This document shows, one piece after another, positions 44,618-52,261 of a stretch of DNA of 64,000 nucleotides (positions are counted from its first letter, which is position 1; every line of letters begins with the position of its first letter). Below the pieces are notes generated by a model. It was given only the letters and a program-made list of their open reading frames with translations, was not told the DNA's origin and did no database searches. Both the position numbers and the translations under genes were made by a program. The stretch is from Taishania sp965247975. Lineage in GTDB: Bacteria; Bacteroidota; Bacteroidia; Flavobacteriales_D; Crocinitomicaceae. The DNA lies in the NCBI GenBank assembly GCA_965247975.1, contig OZ252050.1, positions 2,728,001 to 2,792,000 of the forward strand, in the 5' to 3' direction.

Positions 44618-46252
44618 ATGAAAAAAATTATACTCACAGCGTTTTTAAGTTCCTTTGGCTTAAGTACGCAGATTTTTGCTCAGCAAATTTCATTTTCGCC
44701 AATATCTAATTTGGATATGATGATTGCCAATATTTTTGGTGTACAATGCGACGGTGTTTCTAACGTTCAGTTACTCGCAAATCCATCGCAAGTTGGACGT
44801 TTTGAAAATGGTGCTGCCATTGGTGTTAACAGCGGTTTGGTTCTATCAACTGGAATCGTAGAAAATTCAAGTCAACCAAGTGGTGTGTTTACAAGTACTG
44901 GACTAGGTTCTCCAGGTGACGTGGACATTGCTAATTTCGGCTCGGCAGCTGGACAAATTCCAACAAATTACGATGCTTGTAACGTTGAATTCGATTTTAC
45001 TCCATCGGTAAGTGACACAGTTCGCTTTACGTATCTTTTGGCATCAGAAGAATATCCTGAATATTCAAATACTTCATTTACAGATCGTTTTTTATTCTTA
45101 GTTTCTGAAAATGGTGGAACACCCGTGAATATTGCATTCTTGCCTGGAACAAATCTTCCTGTAGAGATTAATTCTGTTAACCAAATTGTGAATTCTCAAT
45201 ATTATATTGACAACCTAGGTGGACCAAATGCAGGTACTTTTGTTTTTGATGGCTACACAACGCCTTTCGAAGCGAAATTCTTTGCACAAGTAGGATCATC
45301 GTACCACATTAAATTGGTTTTAGCTGATGTTAGCGATGCAGTATTTGATTCAGCTATCTTTCTTGAGGAACAAGAATCTTACAATGATATCAGCGGTGAT
45401 TTAACAGTTGATGGTTTACCAGGAGAGGGATTGTTAGAAATTTTCAACTTCGTTGGAGATACATTATTGGCTACGCCAGTTTATTCTGCAGTAGTTTCAA
45501 ATGGTCAATATTTAGCTGATAGCTTAACGACAGGAATGTATCATGTTCGTTTCACACCAGATCCAATTTTATTTCCATTGAGTAATCCATTTTACTTTGT
45601 AGGTGGTGATACTTGGAGTCAAGCGCAAGCTATTGGATTGCCTTGTTTCTTAGATCAAGGAAATATCAATTCTAATACACTTGGTGTTTTAAGTGGTAAT
45701 GCATCTATTTCTGGAATCGTTTCAATTGATACAAGTTATACTAAGATTTTGATGGAGCCTTTCGAAGGTGCTTTGATTAAATTGGTTAACCAAGCGGATG
45801 AAGTGGTAGCTTTCACATATTCTGCAGCTGACGGTTCTTATACATTTACAGGTGTTGAAACTGGAAATTATCATTTATTGATTGATGTTCCTTACATTCC
45901 TCAAACAAATGAGCACGACATTCAAATTAACAGCAACGAACTAGTTTATGGTGCTGATTTCGAAATCTTACCAGAAGGAATTATTGCTGCTGATAACTTG
46001 TATTTAAATGTTGGAGATCTTGATTCTTACACAGTTTCTGTGTATCCAAATCCAGCAAAAGATAAATTAACGCTTTTCCACAACAACGCTGAGTCTGTTG
46101 CTTATACAGTCGTTTCAATGAACGGAGTTGTCGTTTCTTCTGGTGTTGCAGCCATTGGAAAAACAACTATTGATGTATCTCAATTAGAAAATGGCTTGTA
46201 TATTTTAGAATTAGGGGAAAACAAAAGAGAGAGAATCATAGTAACAAAATAG
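44618..46252 (+). CDS. Secreted choice-of-anchor L protein with T9SS type A sorting domain
   Basis: 544 aa from the ATG at 44618, which begins a signal peptide (MKKIILTAFLSSFGLSTQIFA); a frame-compatible ATG at 44591 adds nine residues. The choice-of-anchor L domain spans about 30-255: GVSNVQLLANPSQVGRFENGAAIGVNSGLVLSTG and VRFTYLLASEEYPEYSNTSFTDRFLFLVSENGG are characteristic. An SdrB-like Ig segment follows, and the end VSVYPNPAKDKLTLFHN...LENGLYILEL is a T9SS CTD. Such proteins are thought to bind surfaces or polysaccharide; none has a firm role. Followed by a terminator at 46287-46317. Confidence 0.88.
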   Translation: MKKIILTAFLSSFGLSTQIFAQQISFSPISNLDMMIANIFGVQCDGVSNVQLLANPSQVGRFENGAAIGVNSGLVLSTGIVENSSQPSGVFTSTGLGSPGDVDIANFGSAAGQIPTNYDACNVEFDFTPSVSDTVRFTYLLASEEYPEYSNTSFTDRFLFLVSENGGTPVNIAFLPGTNLPVEINSVNQIVNSQYYIDNLGGPNAGTFVFDGYTTPFEAKFFAQVGSSYHIKLVLADVSDAVFDSAIFLEEQESYNDISGDLTVDGLPGEGLLEIFNFVGDTLLATPVYSAVVSNGQYLADSLTTGMYHVRFTPDPILFPLSNPFYFVGGDTWSQAQAIGLPCFLDQGNINSNTLGVLSGNASISGIVSIDTSYTKILMEPFEGALIKLVNQADEVVAFTYSAADGSYTFTGVETGNYHLLIDVPYIPQTNEHDIQINSNELVYGADFEILPEGIIAADNLYLNVGDLDSYTVSVYPNPAKDKLTLFHNNAESVAYTVVSMNGVVVSSGVAAIGKTTIDVSQLENGLYILELGENKRERIIVTK

Positions 46253-46286
46253 TACTACACGAATTAATACCTACTATCTCTCCAAG

Positions 46287-46317
46287 AAAGGTTGTCTCGT
46301 TGAGGCAACCTTTTTTT
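46287..46317 (+). terminator. Rho-independent terminator after the choice-of-anchor L gene
   Basis: Stem AAAGGTTG/CAACCTTT (46287-46294 with 46306-46313) with an 11-nt loop and a T tract, 35 bp after the stop. Confidence 0.85.
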
Positions 46318-46362
46318 GTTTCATTTTATTTAATTATTTTTAAAGTATAAAATCGACAACCA

Positions 46363-46770
46363 ATGATCTATAGAATCTTTCTCATTTTTGTTTTAAGTGC
46401 GAGTTTTGCACAAAGTCAAACTGTCTCGCCAAACGAGAAAAGTGAAGACAACAAAAACGAAATTGTCGAGTTTCCAGATCAACAAGCTGAGTTTCCAGGA
46501 GGTACATCCGAACTTCACAAATACATCCAGGATAACATCATTTACCCGAAAGAAAGAGGTGTATGCGTTACAGGAAGAGTATATGTAAAATGTGTCATTG
46601 ACGAAAATGGTAATGTTAAAGATGCTGTAGTTGTAAAAGGAATTTCACCAAGCCATGATACAGAAGCTTTGCGTTTAGTTTCAAACATGCCCACATGGAT
46701 ACCAGCAAAAAATGAAAACAAAACCATAAGTTCTATCATTCATCTGCCAATAATATTCTCCTTATATTGA
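46363..46770 (+). CDS. TonB C-terminal domain protein (energy-transducer-like)
   Basis: 135 aa. The signal peptide ends around FAQSQ, and the following FPGGTSELHKYIQDNIIYPKERGVCVTGRVYVKCVIDENGNVKDAVVVKGISPSHDTEALRLVSNMPTWIPA is the TonB C-terminal fold. It has no N-terminal membrane anchor of the usual TonB/ExbB type and no proline-rich spacer, so it is probably a secreted TonB-CTD relative rather than a true energy transducer. Convergent with the MbnH-like gene, with only 5 bp between stop codons. Confidence 0.82.
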   Translation: MIYRIFLIFVLSASFAQSQTVSPNEKSEDNKNEIVEFPDQQAEFPGGTSELHKYIQDNIIYPKERGVCVTGRVYVKCVIDENGNVKDAVVVKGISPSHDTEALRLVSNMPTWIPAKNENKTISSIIHLPIIFSLY

Positions 46771-46775
46771 TTTTT

Positions 46776-47804
46776 TCAAGGCTCCGAAAACCGATGATCA
46801 TTCATCAATTTATAGTCATTCAAGGTATTCAAGAACGCTATCATTGCTGCTTTTTCGCTTTCGGTTAATGAAATTCCATTGCTAAGCAAAGGATCCAAAG
46901 TTGCAGACTGATGAATGCCTTCGCTGTAATGATCCAAAACTTGAGCCAACGAATAGAAGCGTCCATCGTGCATATACGGATATGTTATTGCGACATTCCG
47001 CAAGGTTGGGACTTTGAATTTTCCACGATCAGTTGGATCTAAAGTAATTAACTCTCGACCTAAATCATCAAAAGTGTCATCCAATCCATTATTGCGATAA
47101 GAATGATCTGTCAACAGAGGTTCTTTGTGGCAACTGGTGCAATTAGCTTGAAACAAGGCGTAGCCATCCGCTTCTATTGACGAAAAAGTTGCTTCACCTC
47201 GGAGTACTTGATCGTATTTCGTGGAATTCGAAACCATCATCGCTAAGAATTGACCTATAGCTCTAAACATGGCTTGATCTGTAATTTCATCAATTCCATA
47301 GGCACGTTTGAATTTCAATTTCCAATCGGCTGATGCGTTCAGTTTGGCGAGCACACCAGGAATTGTTTCTTTCATTTCCAAGACATTGGTAATCGGCGCA
47401 AGCGGAAAAATATCCAAATGATTTACTCCCCCATCCCACATAAAGTTAGTTTGCCATGCTAAATTCAACAAAGTAGGTGAGTTTCGTGTCCCCAACGTAC
47501 CATCAACTCCAGCGCTAAAAGCTACTCCGTGATCGGCAAAACCATGTACTTGATCGTGACATGAAGCACATGAAATAGAATTATCCAGCGACAACTCTTT
47601 GGCGTAAAACAGATCTCGACCTAAATTAAAACGATAATTCGTAAGTCCATTATTCGCAAAAGTATATACTGGATCTGGAAAATTTTCTGGTTTTTCAAAT
47701 ATTAAAGCTATTCCAGAAATCGTTGAGTCCGATTTTTTACAAGCGTTGAACATTATTGGTAATGCCAAACACATGGCACCATAAATTATGGCATTTGAAC
47801 GCAT
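46776..47804 (-). CDS. Di-haem cytochrome c peroxidase/MauG-like lipoprotein (MbnH-type)
   Basis: 342 aa. Lipobox FNAC (Cys22). Two CXXCH haem motifs: SCASCHDQ (about 80) and NCTSCHKE (about 223). Hallmarks of the CcpA/MauG fold include LGRDLFYAKELSLDNSISCASCHD, GVDGTLGTRNSPTLLN and the downstream FKVPTLRNVAITYPYMHDGRF. The gene directly follows an MbnP-like gene (17-bp gap) on the same strand. In methanotrophs MbnH, a MauG relative, oxidises a tryptophan of its partner MbnP to kynurenine, creating a copper site. That this pair does the same here is an inference from synteny. Confidence 0.9.
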   Translation of the reverse strand: MRSNAIIYGAMCLALPIMFNACKKSDSTISGIALIFEKPENFPDPVYTFANNGLTNYRFNLGRDLFYAKELSLDNSISCASCHDQVHGFADHGVAFSAGVDGTLGTRNSPTLLNLAWQTNFMWDGGVNHLDIFPLAPITNVLEMKETIPGVLAKLNASADWKLKFKRAYGIDEITDQAMFRAIGQFLAMMVSNSTKYDQVLRGEATFSSIEADGYALFQANCTSCHKEPLLTDHSYRNNGLDDTFDDLGRELITLDPTDRGKFKVPTLRNVAITYPYMHDGRFYSLAQVLDHYSEGIHQSATLDPLLSNGISLTESEKAAMIAFLNTLNDYKLMNDHRFSEP

Positions 47805-47821
47805 AATCCTTTAAATTTCAA

Positions 47822-48601
47822 TTAATTCGTCAAGTGATCAAAACTAATTCCGTTGTGAAATGTTGTTGCCATAGTCAGCGCCACATTTCCCGGAGATGTC
47901 GAACTTCCATTTGTCACTGTACCAACACCATCAAACAACTTTTCGACATCTAATCGCATATATACTTGAGCCAAATTGGAAGAAGTTACGTTCAATTCAG
48001 TAGATCCAAAATTGTATTCTAAAGACTTCACAATATTGTACGTTCCTTGAAATCCACCTAAATGATAAGAATAAACATTACCTGGTGAGACTTGTGGAGA
48101 AGTTCCTTCGATTTTTAACATAATGTAGCCGCTACTCCAACTCCAAAACATACCATTTGCTGTTGACAAGGCTCCAGCTTGCGGACCACTCACATTTTTC
48201 GTACTATCTACTCCCATGACGAATGAGATATCCGTATAATTTCCGAAAGGCACACCAGTCAAACTCAAAACATTTGAACCGGCCACACTTTGATTTACCA
48301 AAAAATAACTATCAGGATGTGACCACCACGTTCCATCGCTTTTTTTCAAACGAAAATTAGAAATGTAATACTTGTATGTTTCAATGGTCAATTGATCACC
48401 ACTTAATGTGTGCGTATATTCGTCACCTAGCACAATGCTTTCATTCGTAGTACCCCAAACACTCTCCAAATTAACTTTTACTTGACCAGTAGAAGTACTT
48501 CCACCACCACTTGGATCTGGAGTTTTATCCTCTTTTTTACAAGAGACAAATGAGATTATCAAGAAGGCAAAGCCAACAATCAAGAACGAATTAAATTTCA
48601 T
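47822..48601 (-). CDS. MbnP-like lipoprotein (copper-binding partner of MbnH)
   Basis: 259 aa from the ATG at 48601 (lipobox ISFVSC). VKVNLESVWGTTNESIVLGDEYTHTLSGDQLTIETYKYYISNFRL, then PFGNYTDISFVMGVD and the Trp-rich GMFWSWSSGYIMLKIEG match MbnP-family proteins, in which a Trp in this neighbourhood is modified and copper is bound. It is the first gene of a two-gene operon with MbnH (46776-47804), and a TACCTTTG -7 box lies 24 bp upstream. No methanobactin genes are nearby. Confidence 0.83.
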   Translation of the reverse strand: MKFNSFLIVGFAFLIISFVSCKKEDKTPDPSGGGSTSTGQVKVNLESVWGTTNESIVLGDEYTHTLSGDQLTIETYKYYISNFRLKKSDGTWWSHPDSYFLVNQSVAGSNVLSLTGVPFGNYTDISFVMGVDSTKNVSGPQAGALSTANGMFWSWSSGYIMLKIEGTSPQVSPGNVYSYHLGGFQGTYNIVKSLEYNFGSTELNVTSSNLAQVYMRLDVEKLFDGVGTVTNGSSTSPGNVALTMATTFHNGISFDHLTN

Positions 48602-48624
48602 AACGAACAATGTTAAATTCAAAA

Positions 48625-48632
48625 CAAAGGTA
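48625..48632 (-). promoter_or_regulatory. -7 box (TACCTTTG) for the mbnP-mbnH-like pair
   Basis: Exact TAnnTTTG match on the minus strand, 24 bp before the ATG at 48601; no -33 box seen. Confidence 0.5.
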
Positions 48633-48701
48633 CGATTTAAGTCATGAAATCTAATGAATTAGTCCCAATACTTTTCCAAAAACCTTGGATTCCCAACCCA
48701 A

Positions 48702-48995
48702 TTAGTTGTTCTTTCCTTTCGCTCCAGCCGCTTTAATGCTATCAATTTTTTGTTGATCAGGCGAACCATGATTTGGCGCTTCAAATTTGTCCCTGCGTTT
48801 GCCTTTATTTCTTTTGACAATAGTATCTCCAATAGGAATTGAGTCATTAGAAGAATTTATCGCATCTGCTCCATCCACATCATGTTTTTGTCCAGATGTT
48901 GTTTTGTCTTCCATTTTAACAACCGTTTTCTTATTTCCACAAGAAAAAGAAAGAGTCAAAAGCGGAATACTAATCAAGCACAATAATTTTTTCAT
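48702..48995 (-). CDS. Small lipoprotein of unknown function
   Basis: 97 aa. The signal peptide MKKLLCLISIPLLTLSFSC gives a lipobox LSFSC. The mature part is short, charged and without a recognised domain (MEDKTTSGQKHDVDGADAIN...KRNKGKRRDKFEAP...). The 5' end overlaps the upstream T9SS gene by 26 bp in a different frame, so it should be translated together with it. Confidence 0.65.
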   Translation of the reverse strand: MKKLLCLISIPLLTLSFSCGNKKTVVKMEDKTTSGQKHDVDGADAINSSNDSIPIGDTIVKRNKGKRRDKFEAPNHGSPDQQKIDSIKAAGAKGKNN

Positions 48996-50853
48996 TTTTC
49001 AAAGTTTGAGATGATGAATAAATGTGGACAAAATACGTACCAGAACTCAAGGCTTCCTTATTGAAAATCAATTTGTTTAATCCCATTTTAGGAACATCTT
49101 TATAAATCAATCGCACTACTTTCCCTTCTAAATCAAGAATTTCAATCGTAATTTCTGATCGATCTTGCGTTTCAAATTCTATGTTCATTAAATCATACGT
49201 TGGCACAGGATAAATTTTAACTGGAAGTTGATTTTCTTGCTCTTCAATGGCATTCGTTGGATTTCCTGATATTTCTGCTATCCAAGTCTTGTACGAATTA
49301 TTAACGCCAGCAGGAGGAATATTTGCTCCATAGCAACCCGCCATCCAAACTTTTGGCGTTGGACTATTATGTTTTCTAGACATCCCCGAGTAATCGCCCC
49401 AACGTTCATCACCTGATAAAAAATCGATGGTAGCCTCACCACTTTTAACCAAAACAGAATTCGACCAATTCATATTATCGTCGCAATTTACAACACGAAT
49501 TTCAGCGAAAATGGAAGGAGAACTTCTCAAAAACCCAATCATCACAGACTTGTCAGTTGCGGATGTAGCGAAAGAAGCTAAGGCTGGATAAGACAAATCA
49601 TGAGTACCAGCTTGACCAAACGAAGAACCTGAATTTGAACCATTACTCAAATTTAAGCGATTGTATTTAATTCCATTCCAACTGCTTCCAACATCTGCAT
49701 GAAATACATAATGAATCAACCCATTTAAATAAAAAGCTCCTTGCATGCGACAATCTCCATTGCTTAAAGTCTCTGAAGATCCTTGCTGGTTGGCATTTGC
49801 CGCTGGCTGATAACTTCCTGAATTCACAGAATAAGAATCAAGTTGTGGATTTCCTGAAAGATTATCGGTTAAATCCCACAAAATGGTATTTGATGCTCCA
49901 CCAGAAATACTACTCATGAAATACAAACCTGGTCCATAATTTCCTTGATGACCATTTGTTGCTGGAACCAAGGTAAAAGCTGTTCCATTCGTTGCATCTA
50001 AATCAGACCAATAACTCCAAGAAAAATTTGTGCCTGCATAACCCGCTGCCTTTGGGATTTGATAAATGACAGATTCGTTAAACGTGTTGCTGCTCGAAAA
50101 TAAATTTCCTGTTACAAAAAGTTCGTCATTCGATACGCCCAAATTTGGATAATCAAACCAACTATTGTTAGAAAGCGGATTTCCTGTTAAAGTATACACC
50201 CACCAACCATCATTTGGATTGTTGCTTTTTGAGAAACTCACAATGACTTGTGATGTACTTGGTGTTGAGCCATGCAAAACAATTAAAACAAATCGATCTG
50301 CTTGGCTATCGTAAATGATTTTTGGATCGTAGAGCATTGAAGTGTAATTTGGATCACCGAAGAAATCATACCAATATTCAGCATACTGCATGGTTCCAGA
50401 AGCATTGAAATAAACGGCACCATCATTATTGCAAGAAACCACAAATCCGCCATTGGAAACAGCCATGGAATTATCTGGTGGAGCTCCGGCCACAGACCAA
50501 TTGCCTTCATAATTTTGGCCAACAACAGGTGTAGCAACCGAAGATTTCAAAACCACTTCCTCATTCGGACGATATGCTTTCATTTTTTCAGCATATTTTT
50601 CTTCTTTTAATTGCTGAATTTCTGGCGAAAAGTGATTTCTACTTGATCTTGGTCGAACTGAAATGGCCCATCGCTCTGTTTTTGGAGTCGTATGGTTGAT
50701 TTCTTGTTTCAACGTTGCGTGAATAAGCTCTGATTTTTTTCCAGCGTTGCCGACTTTCTTCATTTCTGCTGACGGAGTAATCTTGGCTTCTTGTCCGAAA
50801 GTCAAAAGACTCAAAGAGCAAACAAGGATGCTCAAATTTAATTTATGTTCCAT
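48970..50853 (-). CDS. Large secreted protein with T9SS type A sorting domain
   Basis: 627 aa. The signal peptide ends near LLTFGQ. The body contains a beta-propeller-like region with NWSVAGAPPDNSMAVSNGGFVVSCNNDGAVYFNASG and further aromatic-rich strands; no enzymatic residues stand out. The C-terminus VKIYPVPTYDLMNIEFETQDRSEITIEILDLEGKVVRLIY...LSSGTYFVHIYSSSQTLKNEKIIVLD is a type A T9SS CTD. It heads an operon with the small lipoprotein (26-bp overlap). A TATATTTG -7 box lies at 50907-50914. Confidence 0.82.
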   Translation of the reverse strand: MEHKLNLSILVCSLSLLTFGQEAKITPSAEMKKVGNAGKKSELIHATLKQEINHTTPKTERWAISVRPRSSRNHFSPEIQQLKEEKYAEKMKAYRPNEEVVLKSSVATPVVGQNYEGNWSVAGAPPDNSMAVSNGGFVVSCNNDGAVYFNASGTMQYAEYWYDFFGDPNYTSMLYDPKIIYDSQADRFVLIVLHGSTPSTSQVIVSFSKSNNPNDGWWVYTLTGNPLSNNSWFDYPNLGVSNDELFVTGNLFSSSNTFNESVIYQIPKAAGYAGTNFSWSYWSDLDATNGTAFTLVPATNGHQGNYGPGLYFMSSISGGASNTILWDLTDNLSGNPQLDSYSVNSGSYQPAANANQQGSSETLSNGDCRMQGAFYLNGLIHYVFHADVGSSWNGIKYNRLNLSNGSNSGSSFGQAGTHDLSYPALASFATSATDKSVMIGFLRSSPSIFAEIRVVNCDDNMNWSNSVLVKSGEATIDFLSGDERWGDYSGMSRKHNSPTPKVWMAGCYGANIPPAGVNNSYKTWIAEISGNPTNAIEEQENQLPVKIYPVPTYDLMNIEFETQDRSEITIEILDLEGKVVRLIYKDVPKMGLNKLIFNKEALSSGTYFVHIYSSSQTLKNEKIIVLD

Positions 50854-50906
50854 AACTAATAGTTTTAAAAAAAGCTATAATTTATTTAATTTCAATGCTT
50901 TAAAGA

Positions 50907-50914
50907 CAAATATA
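50907..50914 (-). promoter_or_regulatory. -7 box (TATATTTG) for the 48970-50853 gene
   Basis: Exact TAnnTTTG match 53 bp before the ATG on the minus strand; no -33 box found. Confidence 0.4.
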
Positions 50915-50931
50915 AAAAAATTCAATTTCAT

Positions 50932-52110
50932 TTAATTCATTGCGAATAAAATATTTGAAGCATTCACCCATGCTGATGTGGTCCAATTATAATATCCATA
51001 CCATTCTCCACCAGAAGGCACCGATGCGTTTCCATCGCCATTTGTGTCCCCCCCTAATGAATCATCTTTGATTGATGTTAAATAAGCCGATGGACTTAAA
51101 TTTAAGGTTCCAACGTTTAATCCATACGTATTTCCTGAAGGGAATTTAATGATTGCTCCAGCTCCAATCGTCATTGTTCCATCTGGTTTTTGAACATAAC
51201 CATCCACGACATAAGGAACTTCTGTTTCGGCGTAAGTGACATTGACACCCGAACCAGCATCCGGATACATCCAAATGCAATTTTTTGTATTTCCTTGACT
51301 TGAATTAGCCGGATTGAAATAGGAATTATTCGGATTCATGGTGTAGGTAGCACTACAATAAATAGGCATGTTGTTGTCGTAAAAAACATTATTTGTAAAG
51401 ACCGAAACCGCAGGATTACTCATATAACTGCCTGCATAAAAGGCGAATTGTGCCGTAAAATTTGAACTTGTTTGAGTGTGTGCAAAACTGCAATTGTCAA
51501 AGGTAAATGATGCTCCTGCAACGGAAACCAGCACCGCACAGCGATATCCACCATCATTTGCTCCGGCATAAAAGAAATCACAATAACGGAATAAATTTCC
51601 TGTGCCACCATTCAAATAGACGTTGAGCCAATCCCCTTTTTGAGCTTGAGTTGCAGCGCCGTCTCCATTGCTGTCACCACAATATGAATCATCAGCAAGT
51701 GATGTAAACACGATACGATTTGTTGCTGTTCCTTCAGCGATGATTTTACCTGCACTATTTGTTCGAAGAACTCCGTTGCTTCCCAATTTCACAATGACAC
51801 CAGGCTGAATGGTTAACACACCAGTTACCGCAATTTGACTATTTATCACGTACACATTTCCTACAGTCCAAGTTGTTGCCGAACTGATATCTGCATTTAC
51901 TTGAACGATTGGACAAATCTCGGTTGGAATGATTGTGTCGTAAGTACATGAGCCATCATCTGAATCAGCAGAAGAATCATAATTCTGAGCTAGTGGATCT
52001 GTACAACCTTCTTGTTGACACCCATTTAAAAAGGCTAAACCCAAGAACAATAAAATTGCTAGTTGAATTTTTACTCCAATTTTTTGAACGGTAAAAACGT
52101 TTTCTTTCAT
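50932..52110 (-). CDS. Lipoprotein with beta-helix-like repeats
   Basis: 392 aa. The signal peptide ends in lipobox LNGC, followed by GCTDPLAQNYDSSADSDDGSC, a motif very common near the N-terminus of Bacteroidota surface proteins. The remainder, with repeated ITV/GVLTIQPG, NRIVFTSLADDSYCGDSNGDG and TFDNCSF units, looks like a right-handed beta-helix as in pectate-lyase-like proteins. The SNGDG motif appears twice. No T9SS domain and no catalytic motif were found. It has its own promoter candidate at 52128-52159. Confidence 0.72.
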   Translation of the reverse strand: MKENVFTVQKIGVKIQLAILLFLGLAFLNGCQQEGCTDPLAQNYDSSADSDDGSCTYDTIIPTEICPIVQVNADISSATTWTVGNVYVINSQIAVTGVLTIQPGVIVKLGSNGVLRTNSAGKIIAEGTATNRIVFTSLADDSYCGDSNGDGAATQAQKGDWLNVYLNGGTGNLFRYCDFFYAGANDGGYRCAVLVSVAGASFTFDNCSFAHTQTSSNFTAQFAFYAGSYMSNPAVSVFTNNVFYDNNMPIYCSATYTMNPNNSYFNPANSSQGNTKNCIWMYPDAGSGVNVTYAETEVPYVVDGYVQKPDGTMTIGAGAIIKFPSGNTYGLNVGTLNLSPSAYLTSIKDDSLGGDTNGDGNASVPSGGEWYGYYNWTTSAWVNASNILFAMN

Positions 52111-52127
52111 GACTTTTTATTTTAGAG

Positions 52128-52159
52128 CAAAATTAGATGCTTAAATACATTGCCACAAT
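52128..52159 (-). promoter_or_regulatory. Promoter (ATTG-N20-TAATTTTG) for the beta-helix lipoprotein gene
   Basis: On the minus strand TAATTTTG (52135-52128) is an exact -7 match and ATTG lies 20 bp upstream (52159-52156), one mismatch from TTTG. Confidence 0.5.
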
Positions 52160-52192
52160 CAACCGTTTGTACCATTCTCGATTAACCTAAAC

Positions 52193-52237
52193 AAAAAACC
52201 CCATCAACGATTTGCTTTAAAAGCGCCTGTTGATGGG
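52193..52237 (-). terminator. Rho-independent terminator after the CotH gene
   Basis: Stem CCCATCAAC/GTTGATGGG (52200-52208 with 52229-52237). On the minus strand it is followed by GTTTTTTG. It starts 25 bp past the CotH stop. Confidence 0.8.
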
Positions 52238-52261
52238 ATTCTGTAAACTAAAAAGAATACT

